A stretch of DNA of 64,000 nucleotides from assembly GCA_034440575.1 (NCBI GenBank), contig JAOTOL010001570.1:986501-1050500 (forward strand), given 5' to 3'. Source of the DNA: Imbricaverruca yamaguchii (lineage: Eukaryota > Arthropoda > Thecostraca > Neoverrucidae). Position numbers and translations under genes: made by a program. The notes beneath the pieces are model-generated. The model saw nothing but the letters and a program-made list of their open reading frames with translations. It made no database searches and had not been told where the DNA came from. This document shows, in pieces, positions 32,869 to 43,388 of this stretch (positions are counted from its first letter, which is position 1; each line of letters begins with the position of its first letter).

Positions 32869-33888
32869 TTAACCCGCGCACGTCCGGGGGCAGATATCTG
32901 CCCCCCTCCAGTTTTTCCTCATTTGCCGCCAAACTAATCGGGTTAGCAAGGCCAAACCTCGCATAGCTGTTCATTGTTCTTTTTCGCATATTCCCATGCA
33001 TGTTTAACCCTGGATCATCCAAGGTCAGGTCACCACGTCAGGCGAAGTGACCCAACTGCACCCGGAGTTCTAGGTGGCATAACTTCCACAAGAAGTTGGC
33101 GATTGATTTAAACTTATAACATGTCATGATCTCATCAGGGACCATAATATGTACATCGTTCTTTTTTCGTAGCATTGACCTGATGTCAGGCCGCGGCCAT
33201 GGCTTCCCCATTATAGGGCTAGGGTAAAATATACAAATGTTTCCTGGTTACACATTTGCGCTCGGAATGATCTCACAACGGTTGTGGCATGTAGATGGAA
33301 GCTATGCTTAATGCTACCGCTGACATTTTTGCTCTGTGGCCTCACCAAGGTCTCTGAGGTCACCTGAGATCACTACACATTTCTGCGCATTATATCGCAT
33401 TGCATTGAGCTAGAAGGCTGAAATTACCGTCATTGTGCTTGTATCGCCAAGACGTGTCGATTGATGCATTACATGACCTCCCTAGGCGACTTCATGACCC
33501 TGACCTGAGGTCATGACTTCATGGCCTTGACCCGAGTTTCTGTTGACCTGACCTTAAATTACACCGCCTATTGTCGGTAATCCATTTCAAGGACTGTCGA
33601 ATAGCGTTCGCCGTTTGTTTCTATCTGTTCCATGTCCTGAGATAAGTGTCAATATCTGAGTCCTACCTAATCTGGTCGAATTTGACCTATGATGACCCAG
33701 TGACCTGAAGGTTGACCTGAGCGAAAAAATGACCGGAACACTTTCGATAGAGCCCGTCACCAGCTATCCAACGCCGCTTTCCGTTTCTCGCTAGCTAGCA
33801 TAGTTCTAGAGATCTTATGGGGGAGACAAGATTGCGAAGTTGGCCCCCGAATGTGCGAAGTTGGCGCGGACCACCGGACGTGCGTTAT
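32869..33888. mobile_element. TTAA-flanked element, family C
   Basis: TTAA at 32869-32872 and a slightly changed TTAT at 33885-33888 bracket about 1012 bp. The left end, CCCGCGCACGTCCGG, mirrors the right end, CCGGACGTGCG. Its insertion splits the endonuclease-RT linker of the LINE: endonuclease sequence ends at 33889 and linker sequence restarts at 32868. The interior is rich in TGACCT/AGGTCA motifs (33350-33720). No coding capacity. Confidence 0.7.
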
Positions 33889-34580
33889 TGTGATACGTGT
33901 GCTATTTAAATTCCGTCGTCGTGGTCTAGCACTTGGAAGAAACTTGTGTTGAAATCTTAGCCATCCTGAAAGCGATCACTTCCCATAAGGTCTTCCGACA
34001 CAGTCTAATCGAAATCCTGTGCAAGCTCGGGGCTGCACAGACTCAAGTCAAGTACCGATGTGCTTCCTGATGGCATTGTGAAGTGAGTTCGAATGCCAGT
34101 GTTTGAAACACACAGCTTCCAGGATACAAGATCGTAAAACTTGACCACGGCTGTTCACATTGTTGCATCCTCACACAGTGTGATGTGAAATGAAATATCC
34201 TAAAACTAAAAAAGGTTTTGGTAGTTCAGAAACTAGCCGGCTGAGCTCACCCGTGTAAACCCAGCCCCAGGAGGCAGGAAAATGGAGCAAACTGTTACAG
34301 AGTTGCGGTCCAAGTCGATCCGAGCGGCCACTGCTTGGAGATCAGTGCTTAGGTCCACCTCCATTGCTCCTACACTATGGTGGACAGCTACCATGACACC
34401 GCCGTGAGCAACCGTGTCGGACGCCAGATCCTTCCGGAAAATTGAGTATCGCTGTATGTCACATAGTTAATTTGGTCAGTGTTTCGTCTCTTGCAGAAAC
34501 ATAGCGACAGGGCAATGTTGATTTAAAACCACCTGTATTTCCTGGGCACTGTTCCCAAAACCTCTGCAGTTCCATTGTAA
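33889..34580 (-). pseudogene. Nimb/Ingi APE-type endonuclease remnant
   Basis: The minus strand from about 34577 reads QWNCRG (the N-terminal Asn motif), then FLQET (the catalytic Glu motif), a GYSIFRKDL-like stretch, a GGVMVAV strand, TDLQAVAARIDL, VTVCSIFLPP, PSGSTSVLDLSLCSPEL and finally EDLMGSD with Arg where SDH is expected. Motif order and wording are those of the Nimb/Ingi endonuclease. Frames change at least three times and stops are present, including TAG for the Trp in the usual DFDW. Confidence 0.85.
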
Positions 34581-34759
34581 AAGCTTGCATGGGAGCTTGT
34601 TAAGGTTACCTAAGGATGTACGGTGAGGGGATCGCTTTGGAGCGATGCACTCCTAGATGTAATGAACTAAAACTGATTAGCGTGGGGTGACTAGGAGCAG
34701 CTAAAATAAAATAAAATGCTAGTGTTAAATCTCTGGTTCCGTCCTCCTTCAAATAGTGG

Positions 34760-35769
34760 TCGCCGCTGTTCACTCCAAAGAGTTGTCTATATTTGGTCCC
34801 AGGGACTTGGTTTTGAGGTGGGAGCGTGAACCCTCACCCGGTGGAGAGCTAGTTTGTGGAAGGCCTCTTTTTGCGGCCCCAGCCGGGACGGAGGCGGCGG
34901 AGGGCCTATCTCGATGCTGACGGAGCCGGCCCCTCCACTTGCCGTCGTGGCGATAGGGTGGCAAGCCATGCGGGTGGAGCCTTGTCTCCTTGGTGGCCCC
35001 TCGTCCGGGCCCTCCCCATCTGAGCTAACCTGGTTCGCTTGGCTTCCCGGGCAAGCCTTTCGACTTCCTGGTAATGAATGCATACATTGGATATCTGGAC
35101 TGATCGGTTGGGCGGCGAGGGAGGCGCGGAAGTGGGTGTTGAGGGTGGGGGCGAGGCGTGATTCGCGGATACTGGATAGCTTTCAGGAAGGGATGATGTG
35201 GATGTGAAATATTTCAAGGTGGTAATGGTGTGGGTGTGTGGGGGAGGCAATGAGAGGCTGGAGGACGGGCCGGAAGTAGGGGCAGGGGTTTCGACATAGG
35301 TAACGTTGTCGTTTGGGACGAGCCGGACTTGGGTGGGGAGGTCCGATCAGGCCTCTTGGACCGGTTGGCCTGAGTCCATTCCTCGCCTGCTGATGCTGCT
35401 TGGGAAATCAATGAGTGGTTGTCAGGGCATTCATGAGTGGTGAGTGGGATCTCGGTCGCTTCTGCATCGCTTCGGGTTTGCTGCTCTCTCCTCGTATGCG
35501 ATGTGAAGGGCACTCTGAACGCTCGGAGAAGAGAGGTCAATTGTGCGATGAATTCGGATGCTGCGTTTGGCTGTACATGTTGCGGCGTTGTTGAACTATT
35601 CTTGGTTTTTGCGGAGCAAGATATTCTAGGGTGCGATTTGTATAGAGGTCCCTGGATTCTCGAAACGATATCTTGTTGGTATGCTTTATTGAGATGATCT
35701 TTTTTTTCGATGACATAACTTGGGCACGTATGGTCGTACGAGGTGTGGGGGTCCTGCCCTTCACCGCAG
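34760..35769 (-). pseudogene. Nimb/Ingi ORF1, C-terminal part
   Basis: Immediately after the TTAA site at 35770 the minus strand continues ORF1: NCGEGQDPHTSYDHTCPSY fits the last zinc knuckle plus the following CP segment, then NKISFRESRDLYTNRT matches the usual K-x-I-S-Y-x-E-A-R helix. A Ser/Pro/Thr-rich region (35540-35100) and a less certain tail to 34760 follow. Frames shift more than once. Confidence 0.65.
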
Positions 35770-36659
35770 TTAACCCACCCGGTCTATCCGGCCAGGTCTC
35801 TGGTGGGGGGATAGTAAGCCCCTCTAAAATACAAACTACGCGTCGCACGAAAACGAAAGAGATGTCATCGGAAAGCGTTCGACGAGTAGGGCCCGGGTCC
35901 TCTCCCAAAACAATTTTACCCAGAAGTGACGTCACTGGGGGACTAGATTTTGATGGCTTTTCACGACCTACATTATGTTTTTGGCTCTGGGGAAGTCATT
36001 TTGGGGGTCATTTGAAGAAACAAAAACTATTTGGAAAAACAGAAAAGGACAGTGAAATCGACCAGGGCCAGAACGTTTTTGTTCCCCCCCAACTTTTTTT
36101 TAAAGTTCAATTTTTTAAAATACTTTTCACGTTTTCTTTGATTTTCCTTTTCTAATGGGTAGAGCAGACCGATAAACGTTGTTGGAAGTCAACTTGCACC
36201 AATAAAAAATGCTTACCCGGAATCTTCTATCTTACCCAGATAGATACGTTTATCTTACCCAGATCTCTAATAGGTAAATATGAATTAAATATGAATTAAA
36301 TATTAAATAGTAAATATGACTACTTATGAATTTCGTCATAAGTAGTAAAAAACGAGAAAAAAAAACTCCTCTCGTACGTTTTGTTGCATCCCTAAAGATA
36401 AGCAAACGCTAAAAGTTTCATTAAAACATCTATATCCGTTAAAGCGTGACGACTGGTTGAACTTTCTTAGGTAACCTCACTTGATCTAGAACTCGTTGAC
36501 CCTCGATAACCTGACTTCAAAAGTTTGACATAAGATGCCAAATCGATGTGGGAAAAAGTATGCCAAATTTCGGCGAGCTGCCGCGCGCCGTTCGTTCACT
36601 ATCTGCGAAAAACCTGAGGGGGAGGGGGCGGTTGAAGACCCCCATACGGCGCGGGTTAA
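35770..36659 (+). mobile_element. TTAA-flanked element, family B copy 3
   Basis: TTAA at 35770-35773 and 36656-36659 enclose 882 bp that match the copy at 26161-27028 in the same orientation (for example CCCCTCTAAAAT, then GAAAGCG-TCGACGAGTAGGG, AAAAATGCTTAC and AGCGTGACGACTGGTTGAAC). It carries a copy-specific AT-rich stretch with a perfect 11-bp hairpin (36319-36346). It splits ORF1 of the LINE within the codons of a zinc knuckle. Confidence 0.88.
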
Positions 36660-37330
36660 CACTGAAAGGGTTCGGAGGACTACGTCTCAGCAGTGTTGGT
36701 GTGAGGCACACTTACTGCACGCTGGGCGGTTGCGGCAGTACTGTGTGGTGTCCGAATTTTTGGCACTTATGACAACGCAGAGAACTTGTGATAAAGTATC
36801 GGACCTTAACACGCACATAGACTACTCGTATTTCTGGAGGTATATCGGTTTTGTTAAACGTCTAGATAACGTTTGTCTGAATCAGATCTGAACCATTATT
36901 TACTTGTATTTGTCTTGCGTCGATCACTTCGAACTTTGAAAGCCATTCTACAATTTCATCCTCAGACACGTCTGTCAGATCGAAGAAGTTGATGATCCCT
37001 CGCGATGTGTTCTTTGTCCTATGCGGCTCCACAGTAATTTCAATTGTTTTGTTTTCCTTTTTGCTGTTCTTCCGCACACAGTATACAAACTCAGACGATG
37101 CTATGCAAGCCTGTTCTGAATCCGCGAATTCCCCTTCCAGAGTGCCATCCTTAAGTTTTTGACACCTCAGAATTTCGCAAAATCTGCCACAACCGTCCTT
37201 CCTGTAGAAAGGGGACAGCGACGCGAGGCTTTTACTCTTACCTCTGAACACGAGAACACGATGGCCGGGAGTAGATCCCATAGAATCTCCGCGTGGGTGA
37301 AATTTGTTCTGGCCCCGCGGAGAGGGACAA
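36660..37330 (-). pseudogene. Nimb/Ingi ORF1, N-terminal part and first zinc knuckle
   Basis: The minus strand is open from 37575 to 36862, but only the part below about 37330 is element-like: LSPFYRKDGC, KLKDGTLEGEFADSEQA, TVEPHRTKNTSRGIINF, then DVSEDEIVEWLSKFEV. The wording V-x-P-H-R-T-x-N-x-S-x-G-V-I and EEEI-x-E-x-L is characteristic of ORF1 in this group (an RNA-binding nucleocapsid-like protein). Further down (36780-36690) the zinc knuckle RCHKCQKFGHH and ACSKCVSHQHC appear after a frameshift. The frame above 37330 overlaps the start of the oppositely oriented LINE and is probably accidental. Confidence 0.75.
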
Positions 37331-37428
37331 GGAGTGTTTTTGTTTGATGTGTGTGCCATACTGTCAGTGCTTGTTTCCGCTCCACGAGGCGCCCCACCAC
37401 ATATCGTGTTCAGCAGCGGCGACATCGC

Positions 37429-38742
37429 ATGAACCGGGTCACGGATCAACAGCGTTTCCGCGACAGGCTCCCTTCTTCTTTCGTCATTCCGTCTCGCCTC
37501 ACCATCGGCCAGACTCAGCATACGCTGCGTGCTGCCACCTGCCCTGAGCCGGTGCGCACCCTGGCGATTGGACATGCTAACGTCCAGTCATTAGTGCCGA
37601 AAATGAACTGTGTTCTTCGCACTCTGCAAGAACACAAACTAGACCTTATGTGCTTATCCGAAACTTGGCTCTCTTCCGCCGTGTCCGACAGAATCCTAGT
37701 ATTTCCAGGCTATAAACTAGTGCGTCGTGACCGTCCGGCCCAGTCGGGCCGCGGCCGTCCAGCTGCTGCAGCCCGAGGCGGTGGCGTCGCCATCCTATGT
37801 AAGGAAAAGTTCAATATGAAGCTGCTGCCTATATCAAGTACTGGTTCGTCCTGCGAGACGCTGTGGGTGTCTGTGAGTGGCGGGGGACGCCGTGCTGTCA
37901 CTTTGGGGGTGGTTTACCGCCCGCCATCGGAGCCCGTATCTGACGGTCTGGACGAGCTACAAGACCAGCTGCGTGCCGCCATCAGTCTCGGCAAGCCAAC
38001 CTTTTGCCTGGGCGATGTGAACATCAACCTTCTTCGTTCCGACTGCCCCGGTGTTCGTCGCTACGGACAGGTGCTGCAGGATCTCGGCCTCTCTCAGCTT
38101 GTCCGGCAGCCGACCCATCAGTGGCCGACGGCAACACTGCTGGACCATATCATCACCAATGTCCCGGATATTGAGTCGGCCATTCAGCTGCCGCTCGTAC
38201 CGATTGCTGACCATCTGACAATAATTGTGCGCGTGCCCTACCGCGGGCTGCGGTGTCGCCGGGCGTCCTTCACCTATCGCCCCTGGCGGAAGATTAACTG
38301 GGACGCCTTGTGCCTTCATTTCTTGCAGGCGGACTGGAGCAGTATGTACCGGGCAGCGGGGGTGGACGCGAAACTAAAGGAGTTCATGCACTTGTGGCAT
38401 GTGGCGGTGAACGTGTATTGTCCACTCAAGACCGTCCACCCCCGCCGGGCATGTTGCCCGTGGGTAGGTGGCAGTCCGTACCTGCTGCAGCTCATGCGTG
38501 ACCGTGACCAGGCTTTTCAGTCTTGGCGGAGCTATCGCACGGATTATTACTTGGTCGCTTATCGGAGGCTGCGAAACCGTGTGAAATGTGCGTTTGCAAA
38601 AGCCAGGCGTGACTTTGTGTGTGCGCAAATGCTGACAGACCGTGCCAATTTCTGGCGCCACATCCGGGACTTTGCGCTCCGACCGGCCGGGGGGGGAGGG
38701 GGCCGTGAGGGGCCTGGCAGCGACGGTGGCGGACGAATTTAA
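37429..38742 (+). CDS. LINE endonuclease segment of the CR1/L2-like polyprotein
   Basis: The frame is open from before 37351; the first ATG in it is at 37429. From about 37560 the APE-type endonuclease fold reads through its motifs: HANVQSL (Asn), LCLSETWL (catalytic Glu), GGGVAIL, GVVYRPPS, CLGDVNINLL (Asp and Asn), LLDHIITN and ADHLTIIV (catalytic His, with Ala for the usual Ser). All active-site positions look intact. The domain nicks target DNA to prime reverse transcription. After about 38690 the frame runs into Gly-rich nonsense because of the G-run frameshift and stops at 38742, so residues after the run belong to the next entry's frame. This may be a sequencing error in a homopolymer. 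Confidence 0.85.
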   Translation: MNRVTDQQRFRDRLPSSFVIPSRLTIGQTQHTLRAATCPEPVRTLAIGHANVQSLVPKMNCVLRTLQEHKLDLMCLSETWLSSAVSDRILVFPGYKLVRRDRPAQSGRGRPAAAARGGGVAILCKEKFNMKLLPISSTGSSCETLWVSVSGGGRRAVTLGVVYRPPSEPVSDGLDELQDQLRAAISLGKPTFCLGDVNINLLRSDCPGVRRYGQVLQDLGLSQLVRQPTHQWPTATLLDHIITNVPDIESAIQLPLVPIADHLTIIVRVPYRGLRCRRASFTYRPWRKINWDALCLHFLQADWSSMYRAAGVDAKLKEFMHLWHVAVNVYCPLKTVHPRRACCPWVGGSPYLLQLMRDRDQAFQSWRSYRTDYYLVAYRRLRNRVKCAFAKARRDFVCAQMLTDRANFWRHIRDFALRPAGGGGGREGPGSDGGGRI

Positions 38743-40372
38743 TCGTCACTTTGCTTCCGTTGGCCCACGCATTGCCGCTGATCTCGTTGCTGGCAACCGC
38801 GGCGTTCCACTCATCCCTCCGCGACCACCTTGTGTGACTACCACCGGCCTCCGGCTACACCCGGTGACCCTGCCCGAACTATTCAGAGCCATATGTGAGA
38901 TGTCTTCGTCGAAAGCGGTTGGCGTCGATGGCGTACCACTGCACGCTCTCCGCAACTGTTTTCCGGTTCTCGGGCCTCACCTACTTCACATCATTAACAC
39001 TTCTGTCGTCTCCTGCGTGTTCCCTACCTCGTGGAAAACGGTTGTTCCACTTCACAAATCTGGGCCTCGCGATATCGCCAGTAACTTTCGTCCTATCTCT
39101 ATTTTGCCAGTCTTATCCAAGTTATGTGAAAAAGTAGTATGTATCCAGCTGTCCTCTTATCTAGTCACTAATCACATTCTTTCCTCCTCCCAGTATGCAT
39201 ACAGGCCATGCCATTCGACGGAGGACGCCCTGGTCGACGCTGTCGAGTGGATCACACGTCGTGTCGACACTGGTCACATCGCTTCGGTCATCTCAATCGA
39301 CCTAAGCAAAGCATTCGACAGCGTCGACCATGATATCCTCCTGCGAAAGCTGCAGTGGTACGGCGTCGACCCGAGGTGGTTTGACAGCTACCTTACTGAC
39401 CGGCGACAGGTGGTGAGGGGCGGCTCTCTATCCCTTCCGCTATCCCATGGTGTTCCTCAGGGATCCCTGGTTGGTCCCTTGCTGTTCAGCATCTTCATGA
39501 ATGACCTGCCAGCATACCTTCCATACGGACGCCTGGTATCATATGCCGACGACACCCAGCTGCTAGACTCTGCACATCCTGATGAATTACCCGTTCTTAA
39601 ATCCCGGCAGGAGAGCACCATCCTTGCTATTCAGTCTTACTTCACATCCAACTCCTTGAAGATGAACCCCACTAAAACTACCCTACTGCTTGTCGGCACG
39701 TACCAATCCCTAAAAAAAGCCACATCCTACCAACTCAACATTGGCAGTGACGTCCCAACCCCCTCGCCATTCGTGAAGATGCTGGGAGTCATCATTGACC
39801 GCACCCTATCCTGGGAGGAGCACATATCCCACGTTGTCAAAAAGTGCAACTCCACCTTGTTCTGTCTCCACAATATCCGTCACCATCTCACGCCCGAAGC
39901 ACGCAAACTCCTAATTCAGTCTCACGTCTTTCCATACATCATATACTGCCTCACTGTATGGGGCGGGGCTGCCCAATGTCACCTTGGACGAGTGCAGAAG
40001 GCGATCAATTTCGAGGCTAGGATCGTCCTAGAGGCTCGTCGTCGTGATCATATCTCGCCGACAGTGGCAACGCTGGGCTGGCGCAGTGTCCGTCACCTCA
40101 TCACCCACCGCGACAACATCGCCGTGTTCAGAGCCCTGAATGATCCGCGAGCCCCCCAGGCGATCCGTTCTCTGTTCCGCCGGCGGTCGGATGTCTCCCG
40201 GCGCTCCACTCGTGCGACGGTGGCTGGGGCACTGGAGCCACCGCCTTTCCGCCTCAGCATGTCACGTAGAACCTTCTCATTCCGGGCAGCCTCGGCCTGG
40301 AACCTACTGCCGCCGGCCACTTCCGCTTCTCGGACACGGGGCGAGTTCGTCGCGATGCTGAACAACGTCTGA
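38703..40372 (+). CDS. LINE reverse transcriptase segment of the CR1/L2-like polyprotein
   Basis: This continues the polyprotein one frame over. RT motifs are complete: SSSKAVGVDGVPLHAL (finger), SWKTVVPLHKSG, NFRPISILPVLSKLCEKVV, SQYAYRPCHST, the palm Asp motif SIDLSKAFDSVDHDIL, HGVPQGSLVGPLLFSIFMND, the catalytic YADD at 39542-39553, KTTLL and the thumb. The C-terminal region ends in FSFRAASAWNLLPP and a TGA at 40370-40372. No internal stop is seen over about 550 codons, so the copy is recent. Together with the endonuclease it would direct target-primed reverse transcription if the frameshift were absent. Confidence 0.88.
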
Positions 40373-40629
40373 CAAATTGACTTCACGTGTTCGGTTTTCA
40401 CCTGTATACTGTTGTCTTGCCGCTTTCATTTTTTGTTCATGTTTGTGAAATGTATCTGACTGTATTCTGACACAAACCAAATATTAATCCATTTTATGGA
40501 ATCGGTTTGTTAAATCTCGCAAATACAAAAATACATAGGGGCCAGCAGGGAGGGACGCCTGGGCCCCGCGGACGGGAGGTCGCCAGGCGCCCCAGCTATA
40601 CGGAGCAGGCGACGCCATCACCCGGCCGG

Positions 40630-41865
40630 GAGAGAGATACTCACCACCCCGACCGGGACACAGCGACGCCCGCGTGATATTTTTTCCCAATACGCGGAAG
40701 CTACAGGGCGCATTTGATTGGTTGATGGGCCTGCGGCGTGACGTCATCCATCGGAACGCAGCGATATAGAGGTGCCAATTTTTAGCAATCATCACGGTAC
40801 ACATGTAGAGATGCAAATATACAGGTGGCCCACAATAACGGGCGTTATCCAGACAATAACGTCCTTGTATAGTACTCTCTCGGCATAACCCTCGCCCTAC
40901 GACATTTTCGAGTCACACGACCTACGAGGGGATCGGTGTAACCCCTGGCCCCTAATTGTGCTAGAGTTGCGAAACAAAATCAAGCGCGTCGAGCGTGACA
41001 AGAGGAAACCAAAGATTCCCGTTGTGATGGCAGCAGGTCTATAGGCGACCTCCCAGGTCAGGTCAATGATCTCCGGCCAGTAAAATTTTTTTCACCTTTT
41101 CCGCCAGTAGCATGCAGCCTGCGCTCCAGACTGCGACAAAAAGGTACCTAAAATGTTCCTCTGGAAATTCTGCATGGATTGGTGCCAGTTGCATGACCGT
41201 AGCTGCTGTCTTAGGTCACGATATATAAAGGTCATCTTACTCCATATCAGGTAAAAAAGAGGTCAAAGTTCACACCATACTATGGCCAGCCACCCCAGAG
41301 GTCAGGGGCGGATTTAGGGCTGCCATTTTAGATCGGTTTGGGTTGTAGGCATGGTTAGGTTTGGTTTGGTTATGATACATAAGGGAAATGTTCTGTAAAG
41401 ATTAGTATCCTTTTCAAAGGATGAAATACCCGAGGCTTGCTAACCGACGGCTTACAAGTGCTGGTGAAGCAGATATGAACAAAAAGCATACCTTTCTCGC
41501 ATAGAATGGAATGTTTCAATCCAGGACTTCAGCGAAGTTTGATTTTAGCACCTCGGATTTTGAACAATTACACTGGCTTCTTCCAAGTCTCCTCTCACAA
41601 TTCAGTCCCTTACAACTTCAAAGGAACTCAGACCATACGCATCCGTTGCTAAACGAGACGAATTCAAATTTTCGCCGACGCAACGAATGGAGCTAACAGA
41701 TGACGCATTCTGGGTACCAGAGATGATGACGTCACGCCGCAGGCCCACCAACCAATCAAATGCCATCAAATCAAATCAAACCAATCAAATTTGAGCACGC
41801 TAGCTTCCGCGTATTGGGGAAAAATACCACGCGCGCCGCCCACCCGTTGACCCCGGCCGGCCGGG
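40630..41865. mobile_element. Element with long inverted arms
   Basis: The left arm (about 40640-40752) and right arm (about 41723-41855) are inverted copies. GCCTGCGGCGTGACGTCATC at 40731-40750 is exactly complementary to the segment near 41727-41746, and CCCAATACGCGGAAGCTA, ATTTGATTGG and a CGCGTGATATTTTT-like block recur in mirrored order. The right arm has an extra AATCAAATCAAA stretch. The interior (~970 bp) is non-coding. This suggests a fold-back element or long-TIR MITE; the outer ends and any target duplication are not resolved. Confidence 0.6.
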
Positions 41866-41953
41866 CCAGCGGGCATTGGAAAGAGTCCCAAGCCCCCGGC
41901 CGAGACGGACGTGAAGGCAACCGTCGCGCTTCACACCGCGCCACGACACCATC

Positions 41954-41993
41954 AAGCTAGGAACACGTCACGTGCCGTTCGTGTTCCTAGCTT
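41954..41993. repeat. Perfect 14-bp hairpin
   Basis: AAGCTAGGAACACG (41954-41967) is followed after 12 bases by its exact complement (41980-41993). It lies just outside the right arm of the inverted-arm element. Confidence 0.85.
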
Positions 41994-43388
41994 ATCACTG
42001 TCGTTCTAGGTACCATCGGCGACATGACATATTAACCGAGGCCACGGTTATGCATAGGCTTCACAACCATCTATGACAGTTTTTCTTTTTATGTTTCATG
42101 CTCGCTCTCACTTGCAAAGGTATTAAACATCCCCGTGCTGTTTTTTATATTGAGCTTGTGGGGACAAAATCCAACCCGTGCCGCGCTAGGAAAAATCCTG
42201 CTTTTTGGGAATCTAGGGTGAACGACCTTTGAAAAAGAAACATGTTCTTGCTTCGTAATATTGGGATGTACGCTCTGAGAATATGAGAACATGCAATATG
42301 CCGTTCAGTGTCTCCTCGCTCAGTGGACATACACATCAACAATCCCGCCTGAGATCTCAAAATACTCGTCTGAAGAAACCCTTCGTTCTTGGTGGATAAT
42401 TTTCGAATGCGCAGACACATATATGCAATGGCCGATAACATTGTCCACTCCAAGTGCTGTTGAATACAGCCTGCCCTTCTGTCGTGTAGCCAAGATGGCT
42501 GCCGCCAAGTTCACAGTGCATAGCTTTATGATGCACAGATGCCGGCTGCAGATGCATTGGTCGCTTCGATTCGTATCGTCGGATACATCGCGATAACCAT
42601 TCAAATAGCAACAAGGTTGTACTCTTGCGCATACACATGCCACGTATTCGAATGTATGGGAAGGGGCAACTGTGGCAGTTCTTTAGTTGAAAGCACACAA
42701 CCACAACATTGCCATGCAGCCGATAAAGGCAGGCAAGACCAAACACTTTCACCCATTGCAATCGCCCACACCAACCGGAAAATTCGCCGACCATTGCCAA
42801 CAACCCGGAACACACAAGTCTCGGCTGGGTGTCACAGACAGACGCACTCGCCCAATAGCTATTGCCGCTGGGCTGCAATAAGCGGCGGGAGGATGGACCT
42901 CAAAAAGAGCACACAAACATCCCAATATTGTCGCCGCGGATTCGCAGCTGTAGCGTCTGTGGCCTTTCCGAGCCGGCACCAGCGTCCGGAAGATGACCAA
43001 AACCACGCCAATCCACTATCCAGATAATTACAAGGCAAAACAAGAGGCTGCACACTACGAGTTCGTAGCCTTCACGTCCCCACGAGACCTACTACGCTAC
43101 CATATCGACGGTCGCTAGCATTGCAAGAAAACGTTTCGCAGCAAAGCAAGCCACATTTGCCCCACCATTTCAACCGTCCGTAGGAGTTGGAGGAGCTAGC
43201 GGGTAGTTGGCGCGACACATGTGACAATCTTTGGAATGCCACACAAATGTCCTTATGACCAGAAGCCACCAGACCACGTTTGCCGAATGTACATATACTG
43301 TTGATATTTGTAGAAAGCGGGCGCAAATACACAGGTGAAATATTTAATTGTGAAGGCGTAACCAGCTCCGGGAAAAGTTATGTGACAG
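41994..43388. other. Non-coding, no recognised gene
   Basis: Mixed composition, with overlapping short frames on both strands around 42290-43030. None shows a domain, a signal peptide or consistent codon bias. Confidence 0.4.

Larger units (their letters stand above)
30786..37340 (-). mobile_element. Ancient Nimb/Ingi-type LINE, full domain order, multiply interrupted
   Basis: Read on the minus strand from 37340 down, one non-LTR element can be followed: ORF1 with zinc knuckles (37330-36660 and 35769-34760), an APE-type endonuclease (34580-33889), an endonuclease-RT linker (32868-32600), RT (32500-31640) and RNase H (31494-30790). The ORF1 to RNase H arrangement and motif wording match the Nimb/Ingi group. 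Two TTAA-flanked elements (35770-36659 and 32869-33888) are inserted in it, and the RT palm is partly deleted. Without inserts the copy is about 4.6 kb. Many stops and frameshifts show it is long dead. Confidence 0.85.
37350..40530 (+). mobile_element. Nearly intact CR1/L2-like LINE
   Basis: A young-looking non-LTR retrotransposon with endonuclease and RT in one polyprotein, separated only by a frameshift at the G run 38689-38702. It has no RNase H domain, which with the C-terminal wording (FSFRAASAWNLLPP) places it in the CR1/L2/Daphne group and not with Nimb/Ingi. The 5' boundary lies between about 37340 and 37429, against the truncated LINE on the other strand. The 3' UTR continues to around 40530. 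No ORF1 is present upstream, so the copy is 5'-truncated or belongs to a lineage without it. No target duplication was identified. Confidence 0.85.
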
